A DNA stretch of 64,000 bases from Azospirillum picis. Lineage in GTDB: Bacteria > Pseudomonadota > Alphaproteobacteria > Azospirillales > Azospirillaceae. The DNA lies in NCBI RefSeq assembly GCF_017876115.1, contig NZ_JAGINO010000021.1:62001-126000 (forward strand). Reading direction: 5' to 3'. Within the stretch, counting starts at the first letter, position 1, and every line of letters starts with the position of its first letter. Below are positions 37,478-46,297 of the stretch, one piece after another. Made by a program: the position numbers and the translations under genes. The notes under the pieces were generated by a model. That model saw only the letters and a list, made by a program, of their open reading frames with translations, searched no databases and was not told where the DNA came from.

Positions 37478-37493
37478 ATCTTTACGTCAAGAT
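37478..37493. promoter_or_regulatory. MarR-type operator ATCTTTACGTCAAGAT
   Basis: A 16-bp near-perfect palindrome (one mismatched pair against ATCTTGACGTCAAGAT) sits between the divergent DMT exporter and MarR genes. A second inverted repeat, TCAAG-ATA-CTTGA (37487-37499), overlaps it. Both are AT-rich for this region and suit a MarR dimer controlling both genes. Confidence 0.6.
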
Positions 37494-37498
37494 ACTTG

Positions 37499-38011
37499 AT
37501 GGTGAGAGGAATGGATCGGGCCGACAGGGCGCTTGAGCAGTGGCGGCGGGAACGGCCGGACCTCGACGTCCGCCCGATGGCGGTGATCGGCCGGCTCACC
37601 GAGGCGGCGCTGCTGGTGTCGCGCGACCGGCTGGCACCGGTCTTCGCGCGGTTCGGGCTGCAGCAGGGGGAGTTCGACGTGCTGGCGACGCTGCGCCGCT
37701 CCGGCAGCCCCTATGCGCTGACGCCGACGGCGCTCTACGAGGCGACAATGGTGTCGTCCGGGGCGATGACCAACCGCCTCGACCGGCTGGAGCGGGCGGG
37801 CCTGATCCGGCGGGAGCCCCATCCCGGCGACCGGCGCGGCGTTACCGTGCACCTGACGGACCAGGGCCGCGCCGTGATCGACGAGGCGGTGACCGCCCAT
37901 GTCGAGAACGAGCACGCCATCCTCTCGGCCCTCACCGAGGGGGAGCGGGACGCGCTCGCCGCCCTCCTGGCGAAGCTGATCGCCGGCCTGGAACCGCAGG
38001 ACGGCGGGTGA
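37499..38011 (+). CDS. MarR-family transcriptional regulator
   Basis: The 170-residue protein has the MarR core about residues 40-145: LAPVFARFGLQQGEFDVLATLRRSG, TPTALYEATMVSSGAMTNRLDRLERAGLIRR, HPGDRRGVTVHLTDQGR. ATG 37499 and 37511 are both possible starts; the latter has GAGAGGA immediately before it, too close for normal use. It is divergent from the EamA exporter gene and likely represses it and itself through the palindrome between them. Confidence 0.88.
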   Translation: MVRGMDRADRALEQWRRERPDLDVRPMAVIGRLTEAALLVSRDRLAPVFARFGLQQGEFDVLATLRRSGSPYALTPTALYEATMVSSGAMTNRLDRLERAGLIRREPHPGDRRGVTVHLTDQGRAVIDEAVTAHVENEHAILSALTEGERDALAALLAKLIAGLEPQDGG

Positions 38012-38614
38012 CGGGGGTCATGAACCGGTGGAGGCGGCTCCTCCGGCGGGGTGCGCGAGGCTGCCGCCGACACGCGCCGGCGGGGCATGGAAGCACCCGG
38101 TCGAGCCGCGCGGTTCCGGGTCGAAGCGGGGAGCCCGCCTGGAGTAATGCGGCGTACGCACAGTCGGGGCGTTAAGCTTTTCGCCAAGCCAAGGCGCCGG
38201 TCCGCCCGCCGTCGCCGGGACAGCGGGACTCCACGGTCCGTTCGCGTGGCCCGGCGAGCAGGCGGGCGGGTGGCCCGCCTCGCGCCTTTCAGGCGCCGAT
38301 GACCCAAAGCAGGAGTGATTCCAATCGTTTGACAGCGCATGCCCGGGGCACCCGCACGGGGCGTGGGCACCGTGACGCCGAGGCCGCCGCCGGTGCCAGG
38401 CCGGTTGCCGGAGCAGCCGGGATTTCCACCCGCGCGCGCATGGCCGCCCAAGCGTCGCCGGGCATTCGCCGGCGGATTTTAAGGGGCTTCCCCTGCTTAC
38501 CGTTAACCACTTCGAAGATCCTTCGAGGCTCAATGTAAACCTCTCCGGCCGCGATGAAACGCAGCTCTATTCGCATCGAAACCGTACGACCGAGCAGCTA
38601 CGGGCTGAATATAA
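38012..38614. other. Gene-free interval before the chemoreceptor gene
   Basis: About 600 bp with no supported gene. It holds a small GCGCC-TTTCA-GGCGC hairpin (38282-38296), a possible terminator for the MarR gene, and a flagellar-type promoter candidate at 38480-38506. Longer open frames on both strands are GC-driven and have no protein-like features. Confidence 0.5.
38480..38506 (+). promoter_or_regulatory. Possible sigma-28 (FliA) promoter of the chemoreceptor gene
   Basis: TAAGGGGC (38480-38487), an 11-bp spacer and ACCGTTAA (38499-38506) match the TAAAGTTT-N11-GCCGATAA layout, with 6 of 8 matches in the -10 but only the first three bases in the -35. It lies 109 bp before the chemoreceptor start. 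Confidence 0.3.
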
Positions 38615-40306
38615 ATGGAGCGTTTCTTGCTTTCTCGTCTCTCGATGTCGTCGAAGATCCTGAGCAGCTTGGCGCTGTTCGCCCTGCTGGTCGCGGGAGT
38701 TGCGGCCACATCCCTGGATTCACTTCGTACGGTTGCCGCGACGACGCAGACGATGGCGACGGACGATGCCAGATCCCTGTATCTGGCCGCCACCGCCAAG
38801 GAGAAGATGGCGCGCGCGCACCAACTGACCTACGAGGCGATCGTCGCGGACGACCCCGCCGAGATCGCCGAGCAGTTCCGCGAAGCCGATGAGGAGTTTG
38901 CCGAGTTCGACCAGATCATGAAGGAGCTCGACACCTTCATCGACCGCTCACAGGCGACCTTCGACAAGGCGACCGACGACGCGACCAACTATCGCGCGAC
39001 GTTGAAGGATGCGCGGAAGTTCATCGCCTCGAACCAGGATGTCCAGGCCAAGGCCCTGCTGGACATCATCACCGAGTATTACGATAGCTGCAACAACGCC
39101 CTGGCGGCCCTGGTCAAGGACCAGCAGGACGACCTCGCCGCGTCCGCGAAGGCCGCCAGCGACCTCTACGAACGCTCCTTCATCCGCACGGTCACCGGCA
39201 CGACGGTCGGCGCCCTGTTCGCGTTCGCGCTGGCCATCTGGATCATCCGCAGCCAGGTGACCGGGCCGCTGAAGCGCCTGGCGGGCGTCATGCAGGTCCT
39301 GGCGAAGGGCGACCACTCCATCCAGGTCGAAGGGACCGCCCGCAGCGACGAAATCGGCCTGATGGCCAGGAACGTCCAGGTGTTCAAGGACAACGGCCTG
39401 GAGATGCGTCGCATGGAGGCGGACGCCGCCGAACGCAAGGCGCTGGCCGAGCGCGAACGCAAGGCCGCCATGCTCGGGTTGGCCGATCAGTTCGAGGCGA
39501 GCGTCCTGAGCGTCATCGAGGCGGTGTCGTCCGCAGCGGCCCACCTGCAGTCGAGCGCCCAGAGCATGTCGGCGATCGCCGAGGAGACGTCCCGCCGGTC
39601 GACCGCCGTCGCCGCGGCGACCGAACAGGCGTCGGTCAACGTCCAGACCGTCGCCTCGGCGTCCGAGGAGCTGGGCGGCTCGATCTCCGAGATCAGCCGC
39701 CAGGTGACCGACTCCTCGCACATGTCGCAGAGCGCGGTGGCCGAGGCGGAACGCACCAACGAGACCGTCGTCAGCCTCGCCTCGGCGGCGCAGCGGATCG
39801 GCGATGTCGTCGGCCTGATCCAGAACATCGCGAGCCAGACCAACCTGCTGGCGCTGAACGCCACCATCGAGGCGGCGCGCGCCGGAGAGGCCGGCAAGGG
39901 CTTCGCCGTGGTGGCGAGCGAGGTCAAGCAACTGGCCACCCAGACCGCCAAGGCGACCGAGGAGATCTCGGCCCAGATTTCCGAAATCCAGGCCCGCACC
40001 GACGGCGCGGTGGAGGCGATCCGCAGCATCGGCCGCACCATCGCGCAGGTGAACGAGATCTCCGGCGGCATCGCCGCCGCCGTCGAGGAGCAGTCGGCCG
40101 CCACCAGGGAGATCGGGCGGAACGTGCAGCAGGCGGCGCAGGGCACGCAGGAGGTTTCGACCAACATCACGGGCGTGAGCAGCGCCGCGGAAGAGGCGGG
40201 AACCGCCTCCAGCCAGGTTCTGTCCGCGGCCGGCCAACTGTCGCGCGAGGCCGATCGTCTCCGCGCCGAGGTGAACGCCTTCATCACCCGCATCCGGGCG
40301 GCCTGA
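38615..40306 (+). CDS. Methyl-accepting chemotaxis protein with 4HB-like sensor
   Basis: The 563-residue transducer has a TM helix at about 14-34 ([20 protein letters not shown]), a helical periplasmic sensor (35-190) rich in Asp/Glu/Ala, a second TM (about 193-212, [20 protein letters not shown]), a HAMP domain (about 215-270) and a long signalling coiled coil. The highly conserved hairpin tip reads [33 protein letters not shown] (about 404-436). It signals to CheA/CheW. No che genes are in the window, so it feeds a distant pathway. Confidence 0.93.
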   Translation: MERFLLSRLSMSSKILSSLALFALLVAGVAATSLDSLRTVAATTQTMATDDARSLYLAATAKEKMARAHQLTYEAIVADDPAEIAEQFREADEEFAEFDQIMKELDTFIDRSQATFDKATDDATNYRATLKDARKFIASNQDVQAKALLDIITEYYDSCNNALAALVKDQQDDLAASAKAASDLYERSFIRTVTGTTVGALFAFALAIWIIRSQVTGPLKRLAGVMQVLAKGDHSIQVEGTARSDEIGLMARNVQVFKDNGLEMRRMEADAAERKALAERERKAAMLGLADQFEASVLSVIEAVSSAAAHLQSSAQSMSAIAEETSRRSTAVAAATEQASVNVQTVASASEELGGSISEISRQVTDSSHMSQSAVAEAERTNETVVSLASAAQRIGDVVGLIQNIASQTNLLALNATIEAARAGEAGKGFAVVASEVKQLATQTAKATEEISAQISEIQARTDGAVEAIRSIGRTIAQVNEISGGIAAAVEEQSAATREIGRNVQQAAQGTQEVSTNITGVSSAAEEAGTASSQVLSAAGQLSREADRLRAEVNAFITRIRAA

Positions 40307-40374
40307 CGCGATCCCGGTCCACGGCCTGATCCACCGCCTGGCGCCTCGGCCGGGCGGCTTCCCGCGCGGCGCCT

Positions 40375-41286
40375 CTAGGGCCGCGCGGCGTAGCGTCGCG
40401 GCGAGCATCCCATCACGCGCTTGAAGGCGGTTCCGAACGCGCTTTCCGACTCGTAGCCCAGCGACGCCGCGATCGCGGAGACCGGTTCGCCGCCGCCGGA
40501 CAGGCGGTCGCCGGCCAGCAGCATGCGCCAACGGGTCAGGTAGTCGATGGGGGACGAGCCGACGGTCGCCTTGAACCTCTCGGCGAAGGCCGAGCGCGAC
40601 ATGCCCGCCCGTTCGGCCAGCGCGGGAAGGGTCCAGCGCGCGCCGGGATCGGCGTGCATCGCGCCGAGGGCCGCGGCAAGCCGCGGATCGGCCAGGGCGA
40701 AGAGCCAGCCGACGCTCCGGCCAACCCCCTCTGCCAGATAGAGCCGCAACGCCTGCACCAGCATCATGTGGGCGAGGTGCCGGGCGACCAGCACGCCGCC
40801 CGGCTGCCCGCCGGTCAGCTCCCGCCGCATGCGCTCCAAGGCCCAGCGCAGGCCGTCCTTGTCGGCATCCTCGCGCAGGCGGACGATCGAGGGCATGGCC
40901 CCCAGCAGCATGTCGGCATGGGCGCCGCTGAAGGCGAAATGCCCGCCGAGGATCATCGTCCCGCCGCCGCCGTTCAGCGTCAGCACCCCGCCCGGCCCCA
41001 CGGCCGGGGCCAGATCCGGATAGGGGACGGGGTCGAGCGCAAGGTCCGCCGCCAGCACGAACCGCCGCCCGTTGGGCAGAAGGACGCAGTCGCCCGCCTC
41101 CATCTCCAGCGGCTCGGCGGCGCCCTCCACCGTCAGCCAGCAGCGGCCCGACACCAGCGCGTAGCACTTGATGCCGGTGTGGGCGTTGAAACGGATCGAC
41201 CAGCCGCCGGCGAGGTCGAAGCCGCCGGCAATGTAGGTGTGAGGCTTGAGAAGCGACAGGACGTCGGAGAGCGGGTCAACCGGCAT
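40375..41286 (-). CDS. AraC-family regulator with cupin sensor domain
   Basis: The 303-residue protein has an N-terminal cupin-type sensor (about 1-190, including GGFDLAGGWSIRFNAHTGIKCYALVSGRCWLTVEG) and a C-terminal pair of AraC HTH motifs (about 195-300: WTLPALAERAGMSRSAFAERFK, PIDYLTRWRMLLAGDRL, SAIAASLGYESESAFGTAFKRVMGCSPRRYAA). It is divergent from the SDR at 41431 and should activate it in response to an aldehyde or similar metabolite. Confidence 0.92.
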   Translation of the reverse strand: MPVDPLSDVLSLLKPHTYIAGGFDLAGGWSIRFNAHTGIKCYALVSGRCWLTVEGAAEPLEMEAGDCVLLPNGRRFVLAADLALDPVPYPDLAPAVGPGGVLTLNGGGGTMILGGHFAFSGAHADMLLGAMPSIVRLREDADKDGLRWALERMRRELTGGQPGGVLVARHLAHMMLVQALRLYLAEGVGRSVGWLFALADPRLAAALGAMHADPGARWTLPALAERAGMSRSAFAERFKATVGSSPIDYLTRWRMLLAGDRLSGGGEPVSAIAASLGYESESAFGTAFKRVMGCSPRRYAARP

Positions 41287-41287
41287 T

Positions 41288-41335
41288 CTGGACGATCGCG
41301 AGGGTATTGCGGATTTCCGAGCATAGATTGTCCAG
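41288..41335. promoter_or_regulatory. CTGGACGAT...ATTGTCCAG inverted repeat, candidate AraC site
   Basis: Arms at 41288-41296 and 41327-41335 match at 8 of 9 positions and lie in the 144-bp region between the divergent AraC and SDR genes. The left arm begins two bases from the araC start codon. Confidence 0.35.
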
Positions 41336-41430
41336 CCCCTTGCGTCTACCTAACTCCGGCACCCAGTCAACCGGCCCCGCGGGCGGACACGACGGCGTCC
41401 GCCCGCGGGCGCAAGACACAGGAGACCGGC

Positions 41431-42186
41431 ATGGGCAGGCTTCAGGACAAGGTCGCCATCGTCACGGGCGGCAATTCGGGGATCGGCCGGGCGGCGGCGC
41501 TGCTGTTCGCCCGCGAGGGCGCCAGCGTCGCGGTCGCGGCGCGGCGCGAGGCGGAAGGGCGTGCGGTCGCCGACCGGATCGTCCGGGAGGGCAGCAAGGC
41601 GATCTTCGTGCGGACGGACGTGGCGGTGGCGGACGACCACCGCAAGCTGGTCGATGCGACGGTCGCGGCGTTCGGCAGGCTCGACCTCGCCTTCAACAAC
41701 GCCGGCATGGCACAGTCCGGCACCGCCATCGCCGATCTCGGCGAAGACGAGTGGAACCGCGTGATCGCGGTCAACCTGACGGGCGTGTTCCTCGCCATGA
41801 AGCACCAGATCCCGGCGATGCTGGAAGCCGGGGGCGGTGCGATCGTCAACACCTCCTCGGTGGGCGGCCTCGTCGCCAATCCCGGGCTGTCGGCCTACCA
41901 GGCCTCCAAGCATGCGGTGATCGGCCTGACCAAGGTCGCGGCGCTGGAGCTCGCGCAGCGGAACATCCGGGTGAACGCGATCTGCCCCGGCGGCACGCGC
42001 AGCGAGATGTTCGACCAGTGGACGGCCGACCCGGCGGTGAATGCCCAGGTGCTGGCCGCGCATCCGATCGGGCGCTTCTCCGATCCGGCGGAGCAGGCCG
42101 AGGCGGCGCTTTTCCTTCTCAGCGACAAGGCCTCCTACGTGACGGGCGTGGCGCTGCCGGTCGACGGCGGAATGACCGTGCCGTGA
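41431..42186 (+). CDS. Short-chain dehydrogenase/reductase (glucose-dehydrogenase-like)
   Basis: The 251-residue SDR has TGGNSGIG at about 13-20, NNAGMA near 90, the catalytic Ser in NTSSVGG, and SAYQASKHAVIG with Tyr-x3-Lys around 156-160. The C-terminus GVALPVDGGM is typical of classical FabG/glucose-1-dehydrogenase members. AGGAG lies seven bases before the ATG at 41431. The AraC regulator is divergent and probably controls it. Substrate unknown. Confidence 0.92.
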   Translation: MGRLQDKVAIVTGGNSGIGRAAALLFAREGASVAVAARREAEGRAVADRIVREGSKAIFVRTDVAVADDHRKLVDATVAAFGRLDLAFNNAGMAQSGTAIADLGEDEWNRVIAVNLTGVFLAMKHQIPAMLEAGGGAIVNTSSVGGLVANPGLSAYQASKHAVIGLTKVAALELAQRNIRVNAICPGGTRSEMFDQWTADPAVNAQVLAAHPIGRFSDPAEQAEAALFLLSDKASYVTGVALPVDGGMTVP

Positions 42187-42240
42187 CGGCCGGCCGCCTG
42201 CTGTTGGGGGCCGCGAGGGTGCCGGCCTTGGCAAGCCAGA

Positions 42241-42288
42241 CCCCCACCCCAACCCTCTCCCGCTGGGCGGGGGAGGTTAGGTGGGGGC
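42241..42288. repeat. REP-like palindromic element
   Basis: A C-rich arm (CCCCCACCCCAACCCTCTCC) and its G-rich complement (GGGGGAGGTTAGGTGGGGG) fold about TGG. It is related to the pair at 13274-13376. Its position after the SDR stop suits a bidirectional terminator or RNA hairpin. Confidence 0.55.
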
Positions 42289-42366
42289 AACGTCGAGGTC
42301 GCGCAGGGGCGGCGGAACGTGTGGAGCCACGGGGAAATCCGGCCCGTCGGGGAAACCGCGGCCGGT

Positions 42367-42409
42367 TGTGGCCCGGCTCACATCCGGGATCCGCGGGCTT
42401 GGGTAGGGT
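42367..42409 (+). promoter_or_regulatory. Crp-type site and -10 before the first repeat-protein gene
   Basis: TGTGGCCCGGCTCACA (42367-42382), a perfect TGTG-N8-CACA site, is followed 21 bp later by TAGGGT (42404-42409). The geometry is that of a class II CRP promoter, with the site centred at about -41.5. The gene starts at 42464. Confidence 0.65.
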
Positions 42410-42463
42410 CTGTCCATCGACAACACGGCCGGACACCACGGCCCCCAGACAGGAGACCACACC

Positions 42464-43006
42464 ATGATCCGCACCGCCCTGCTGACCGGCTTCGCCTCGC
42501 TCGCCCTGTTCGCCGCCCCGGCGATGGCGCAGAACGTCTCCACCATCTCCAACACCGCCGCCGGCATCGGCAACACCGCCGACCAGAGCGCCCTGGTGAT
42601 GCAGCGGTCCAAGGGCGGCTTCGCCGGCCCGAACGTCTCCTCGGTCTCCAACCTCGCCGCCGGGATCGGCAACACCGCCACCCAGGGCGCCTTCGTCAGG
42701 CAGAGCAGCGGCGGGCTGTTCAACGGCGGGTCGGTGGCCGGCGTCTCCAACACCGCGGCGGGCATCGGCAACACCGCCGGGCAGGCTGCGACGGTGATGC
42801 AGCGGTCCGGCGGCATGCTCAGCGGCGGCTCGGTCGCCACCATCGGCAACACCGCGGCCGGCATCGGCAACACCGCCCTGCAGCGCGGCACCGTCCTCCA
42901 GCGCTCCGGCGGCCTGCTCGGCCCGTCCAACCTCTCCAGCATGCAGAACCTGTCGGCAGGCGTCGGCAACTTCGCCGGCCAGGGCGCCTTCGTCCAGCAG
43001 CGCTGA
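42464..43006 (+). CDS. Secreted curlin-like repeat protein, five 33-residue repeats
   Basis: The 180-residue protein has a signal peptide ending PAMAQ (residue 23). The mature part is five repeats with an exact 33-residue period, the GIGN cores at residues 34, 67, 100, 133 and 166 (the last reads GVGN). The unit reads SNTAAGIGNTA-x-Q-x-A-x-V-x-Q-RSGG. The G-x-G-N-x-A and V-x-Q pattern resembles curlin repeats (S-x5-Q-x-G-x2-N-x-A-x3-Q), which stack into amyloid. No cysteines, catalytic motif or membrane segment. CsgG-like and OmpA-like genes are nearby, so extracellular or surface fibre is the best inference. GGAGA precedes the start. Confidence 0.82.
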   Translation: MIRTALLTGFASLALFAAPAMAQNVSTISNTAAGIGNTADQSALVMQRSKGGFAGPNVSSVSNLAAGIGNTATQGAFVRQSSGGLFNGGSVAGVSNTAAGIGNTAGQAATVMQRSGGMLSGGSVATIGNTAAGIGNTALQRGTVLQRSGGLLGPSNLSSMQNLSAGVGNFAGQGAFVQQR

Positions 43007-43142
43007 GCGGTCCGCCTCCTCCTCCCTGCAAGGCTTCCTCCCTGACCCTCGCTCCGGCCGGACCCCCGGCCGGAGCTTTCCTTTTCGGGCCGGCGCCCGT
43101 CCCACTGCCGCGGCCGCGGGGGAAAAAGGAAACGGGGCGATG

Positions 43143-43185
43143 TGTTGGCCGCCTCACATCGGCGCCGCGGCTCTCCCGATAGGCT
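43143..43185 (+). promoter_or_regulatory. Crp-type site and -10 before the second repeat-protein gene
   Basis: TGTTGGCCGCCTCACA (43143-43158; one mismatch in the left half) is followed, again after 21 bp, by TAGGCT (43180-43185). An overlapping TGTG at 43141 gives the alternative N10 spacing. The gene starts at 43231. Confidence 0.6.
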
Positions 43186-43230
43186 GGATCCATCGCCCTT
43201 CCCCCGCAACCAGATGAAGGATACCATCCG

Positions 43231-43743
43231 ATGATCCGCAGCATTCCGAACCGCGCCCCGTTCATGGCCGTCTTCGCCGCCGCGGCGCTGCTCTCGACCG
43301 CCGCGTCGGCCGACACCACGGCCATGGGCAGGGGCCGCGCCGCCGGCATCCCCGCCATGACCGTCGCCGGGATGGTCCCGGGACTGGCCAGCACCAATGT
43401 CGGCACTGCGACCAACGTCGGCGCCGGCATCGGCAACACGGCCCACCAGCAGGGGATCCTGGTCCAGGGTATGGGGCAGGCTGCCGGCCCCGGAATGGCC
43501 GTGCCGGGCCGCGGCGTCGGCCCGCTGGTCAGCACCAACGTCGGCACCGCGACGAACGTCGCCGCCGGCATCGGCAACGGCGCCGGCCAATCGGTGGCCG
43601 GGATGCCGGGCAGCGGCGTGCGGGTGGGGCTGAACTTCACCGGCCGCGGCCCGCTGGTCAGCACCGACGTCGGCATCGCCACCAACGTCACCGCCGGCAT
43701 CGGCAACAGCGCGGTCCAGGCCCTGGCGGGCGGGCGCCGCTGA
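43231..43743 (+). CDS. Secreted curlin-like repeat protein, three repeats
   Basis: The 170-residue protein has a signal peptide ending TAASAD (about residue 28) and a Gly/Met/Ala-rich mature part. Three repeats share STNVGTATNV-x-AGIGN-x-A-x-Q, with GIGN cores at residues 66, 113 and 156; they are separated by Gly/Pro-rich spacers. It is clearly related to the preceding gene, but the repeats are fewer and longer apart. It could be a nucleator or minor fibre subunit, by analogy with CsgB beside CsgA; that is inference. Confidence 0.78.
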   Translation: MIRSIPNRAPFMAVFAAAALLSTAASADTTAMGRGRAAGIPAMTVAGMVPGLASTNVGTATNVGAGIGNTAHQQGILVQGMGQAAGPGMAVPGRGVGPLVSTNVGTATNVAAGIGNGAGQSVAGMPGSGVRVGLNFTGRGPLVSTDVGIATNVTAGIGNSAVQALAGGRR

Positions 43744-43866
43744 CGACGGCGCGGCCGGCAAGGGCACGCCGGCTGCCGCTTCCATCCTTCCCGCCCCGGC
43801 CCCGCCCCGCTCCCCGGGCGGGAGCGGGGCGGGCCACCGCGTCCCGATCATGGGAGTCCCACGACC

Positions 43867-44220
43867 ATGGGCAAGACCATCCTTCTTCTCGGCGCCACGC
43901 TCCTCGCCGCCACCCCGGCACTGGCGGACTCGCTGGCCTGCCAGACCGTCAACGGCAAGACCGTCTGCATGCGCGGGTCCGGCACCCTGAGCTGCCGCAC
44001 CGTCGACGGCGAAACCCGCTGCACCGCCACGTCGGCGCAGGCGATGCGGGCGATCCCCTCGGACGACGGCGCGATGCTGCCGCCGCGGCCCGTCGATCCG
44101 GACCTGCGGGGATTCCTGGACCGCCGCCTTCCTCCCCAGGTCGGGCAAGTCGGCCAGGGCGGAGACTCATGGGCCTTCCCCGAAAATCCGGATGCCGATC
44201 CGGAACCGGACCCGGATTGA
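43867..44220 (+). CDS. Small exported protein with paired cysteines
   Basis: The 117-residue protein has a signal peptide ending TPALAD (residue 21). The next 35 residues hold four cysteines in two similar hairpins (LACQTVNGKTVCMRGSG, LSCRTVDGETRCTATS), a likely disulfide-stapled tandem. The C-terminal half is Pro/Asp-rich and ends in PDADPEPDPD. No family recognised. It lies 123 bp after the second repeat gene with no separate Crp-type site, so it is probably cotranscribed. Confidence 0.75.
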   Translation: MGKTILLLGATLLAATPALADSLACQTVNGKTVCMRGSGTLSCRTVDGETRCTATSAQAMRAIPSDDGAMLPPRPVDPDLRGFLDRRLPPQVGQVGQGGDSWAFPENPDADPEPDPD

Positions 44221-44332
44221 GGTGGGCCGGCGCCGAGGGCGGGGTAACGCCGATGACGGCGCCGGGCAGACCCGCAACGGCTGTACCATGCCGCGAGCGA
44301 CCGGCCCTGAGACATCGCTCTGGAGGCCCTCC

Positions 44333-45043
44333 ATGACCGCGATCCGGATCAACTTCGACAAGGACCTCGTTCTCGCCGGGCATTTCCTGCTGAAGCATCT
44401 GGAAGGCGAGGAACGCCGCCGGCTGGCGGCCGGCGCGCGGCTGTCCCACCACGGGCGCGGCGCGGTGATCTTCCAGAAGGGAGACCCCGGCGACAGCATG
44501 ATGGCGGTCATCCGCGGCCGGGTGAAGATCTGCTCGCACTCGCTGGACGGCAAGGAACTGGTGCTGAGCATCATCAACAAGGGCGGCCTGTTCGGCGAGA
44601 TCGCCCTGCTCGACGGCGAGCCGCGCACCGCCGACGCGGTGGCGCTGGAGGAAACCGACCTGCTGGTGGTCGACCGCGCGCAGTTGATGCCGCTGCTGAC
44701 CGCCCGGCCGGACATTGCGCTGCGCATCATCGGCGTGCTGTGCAAGCGCCTGCGCCTGACCAGCGAGCATCTGGAGGACACGCTGTTCCTGGAGGCCGCC
44801 TCGCGCTTCGCGCGCGCGCTGAAGCGGCTGGGCGACGCCTTCGGCAAGCCGGCGGCCGACGGGCTGCGCCTGGACATCAAGCTGTCGCAGCAGCAGCTCG
44901 GCTGCCTGGTCGGCGTCTCACGCGAGAGCGTCAACAAGATGCTGAACGAATGGCAGCGCGCCGGCGTGATCCGGATGGAGGCCGGGATCATCACCATCCT
45001 CGACGCCGAGGCGCTGGAGGAGATCACGGAGTCCTGCGGCTGA
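44333..45043 (+). CDS. Crp/Fnr-family regulator with intact cNMP pocket
   Basis: The 236-residue protein has the cyclic-nucleotide domain about 14-130. The phosphate-binding cassette FGEIALLDGEPRTA (87-100) retains Glu89, Arg98 and Thr99, so cAMP binding is plausible. There is no N-terminal cysteine cluster, excluding an FNR oxygen sensor. The HTH_Crp region has QQQLGCLVGVSRESVNKMLNE (187-207); Arg and Glu of the recognition helix match those of CRP that read the TGTG half-site. GGAGG lies seven bases before the ATG. Five TGTG-N8-CACA sites around the gene are its likely targets. Confidence 0.92.
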   Translation: MTAIRINFDKDLVLAGHFLLKHLEGEERRRLAAGARLSHHGRGAVIFQKGDPGDSMMAVIRGRVKICSHSLDGKELVLSIINKGGLFGEIALLDGEPRTADAVALEETDLLVVDRAQLMPLLTARPDIALRIIGVLCKRLRLTSEHLEDTLFLEAASRFARALKRLGDAFGKPAADGLRLDIKLSQQQLGCLVGVSRESVNKMLNEWQRAGVIRMEAGIITILDAEALEEITESCG

Positions 45044-45062
45044 GCGGCAATCGGCCGCCGCC

Positions 45063-45105
45063 TGTGGCCCAGACCACAGCGGCGGGGTGGCCGGCGCCCT
45101 ATCCT
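45063..45105 (+). promoter_or_regulatory. Crp-type site and -10 before the third repeat-protein gene
   Basis: TGTGGCCCAGACCACA (45063-45078) is followed after 21 bp by TATCCT (45100-45105), the same geometry as the other plus-strand sites. The gene starts at 45161. Confidence 0.65.
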
Positions 45106-45160
45106 GGCTCCCGGACAGCCCAGCGCATGTCCGCCCGCCACATGTCCGAGGGAGCCCGCG

Positions 45161-45883
45161 ATGACCAAGCCCCGCCGCCTCCTGCTCGCCACAGGCGCCG
45201 CCCTGCTGCTGACCGCCGGCACCGCCGCGGCGCAGGTCAGCGGCGGCATCGGCTTTCCGTCCGGCCCGATCCCCGGCGCCGCCATGGCCCAGGCCCTGTC
45301 GCAGGTGCCGCGATTGCCGGTGTCGGTGGCGCCCAACCGCCGCGGCGCCCCTCCCGGCGCAATGGTCACCAACCCGTCGGCCAGCCGGTCCTCCGTGCAC
45401 CAGCAATCGATCACCCGCATCCGCGGCGACGCCGGTTTCCTCGCCGGCTTCAGCAAGGGCCAGCCGTTGGCACCCAGCCGCCAAGCGCCGGTGCCGGCCG
45501 ACCCAGCCCTCACGCTGATCGAGGCGCCCTTCATCGTGAACAACTTCAACAGCGCGCTGAACTTCGCCTTCGGCGACGGCAACCTCAGCCAGCAGCAGCT
45601 CGGCGACGGCAGCGGTGCCGCGCCGGCGGGTCCCAGCGGCCCGGCGCCGCAACCGCAGCCACAATCCCAGCCCCAGCCCCAGCCCCAACACGAGGCGCGG
45701 CAGCATCGGGAGGAAACCGCGCAGGTGCCGGATCCGCTGATGCGGACGGCGGGGCCGCTGCCCCACCTGCCCTTCGCGCTGGAGAATGGCGGCGTGCAGT
45801 TCAACAACCTGAACAGCTCGATCAACCTCGCCACCGGCACCGGCAACCGCGCCACCCAGACGGTGACGACCGTCCAGCGCTGA
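45161..45883 (+). CDS. Secreted Pro/Gln-rich protein with curlin-like C-terminal repeat
   Basis: The 240-residue protein has a signal peptide (LLLATGAALLLTAGTAAAQ). One curlin-like unit lies at about 123-145 (FIVNNFNSALNFAFGDGN) and another at the C-terminus (VQFNNLNSSINLATGTGNRATQTVTTVQR, 212-240). They are separated by a Pro/Gln-rich linker (PAPQPQPQSQPQPQPQ). A nearly identical copy of its 3' end survives at 48866-49001, showing that a neighbouring paralogue once existed. It may connect fibre to cell or be a minor subunit; inference. Confidence 0.78.
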   Translation: MTKPRRLLLATGAALLLTAGTAAAQVSGGIGFPSGPIPGAAMAQALSQVPRLPVSVAPNRRGAPPGAMVTNPSASRSSVHQQSITRIRGDAGFLAGFSKGQPLAPSRQAPVPADPALTLIEAPFIVNNFNSALNFAFGDGNLSQQQLGDGSGAAPAGPSGPAPQPQPQSQPQPQPQHEARQHREETAQVPDPLMRTAGPLPHLPFALENGGVQFNNLNSSINLATGTGNRATQTVTTVQR

Positions 45884-45959
45884 GCGCGACGCCGATCAGG
45901 CAGGTGGAGCAAGCATGGGGCTTGCGGATCGGCGACGGGGGAGCAACGGCCGCCAGACG

Positions 45960-46297
45960 ATGTCGGACACCGGGTTGGCGGCATTTCCGGTATTCTTCAT
46001 GCAGAGCCCGTCGTTTCTGTCGCACCGGCGCGGCTTGGCCAAGGGCACCGGGCGTGGGCGGTCGAACGCTCATACCCTGTCCGGGTTGACAGCAATCCCC
46101 AGCGACAACTCCGGCGGCAACCACCTGCAATCGATGCTGGACGGAGTGCCTTCCGATCAGTTCGACGCGGTATTCGCCACGATCGTCGAGGGTGCGGACG
46201 CGCCCGGCGCCACAAAAATCGTCCCCCAGCGCTTCCTCCGGCAGCAGGCTAGTGACGACGACGGTGAAGGAGCCGAGTTGGACGACGCAGCATAGGG
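45960..46297 (+). pseudogene. Truncated transposase N-terminus (ISNCY-like)
   Basis: The frame from 45960 reads DTGLAAFPVFFMQSPSFLSHRRGLAKG and GRSNAHTLSGLTAIPSDN, then DGVPSDQFDAVFATI. This is the conserved N-terminus of a transposase with the FFMQSPSFLAHQR and GRSNAQ-LF pattern. The frame ends at 46295 without the DDE catalytic domain. Together with the other remnants to 48.9 kb it marks an insertion-prone region. Confidence 0.6.
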
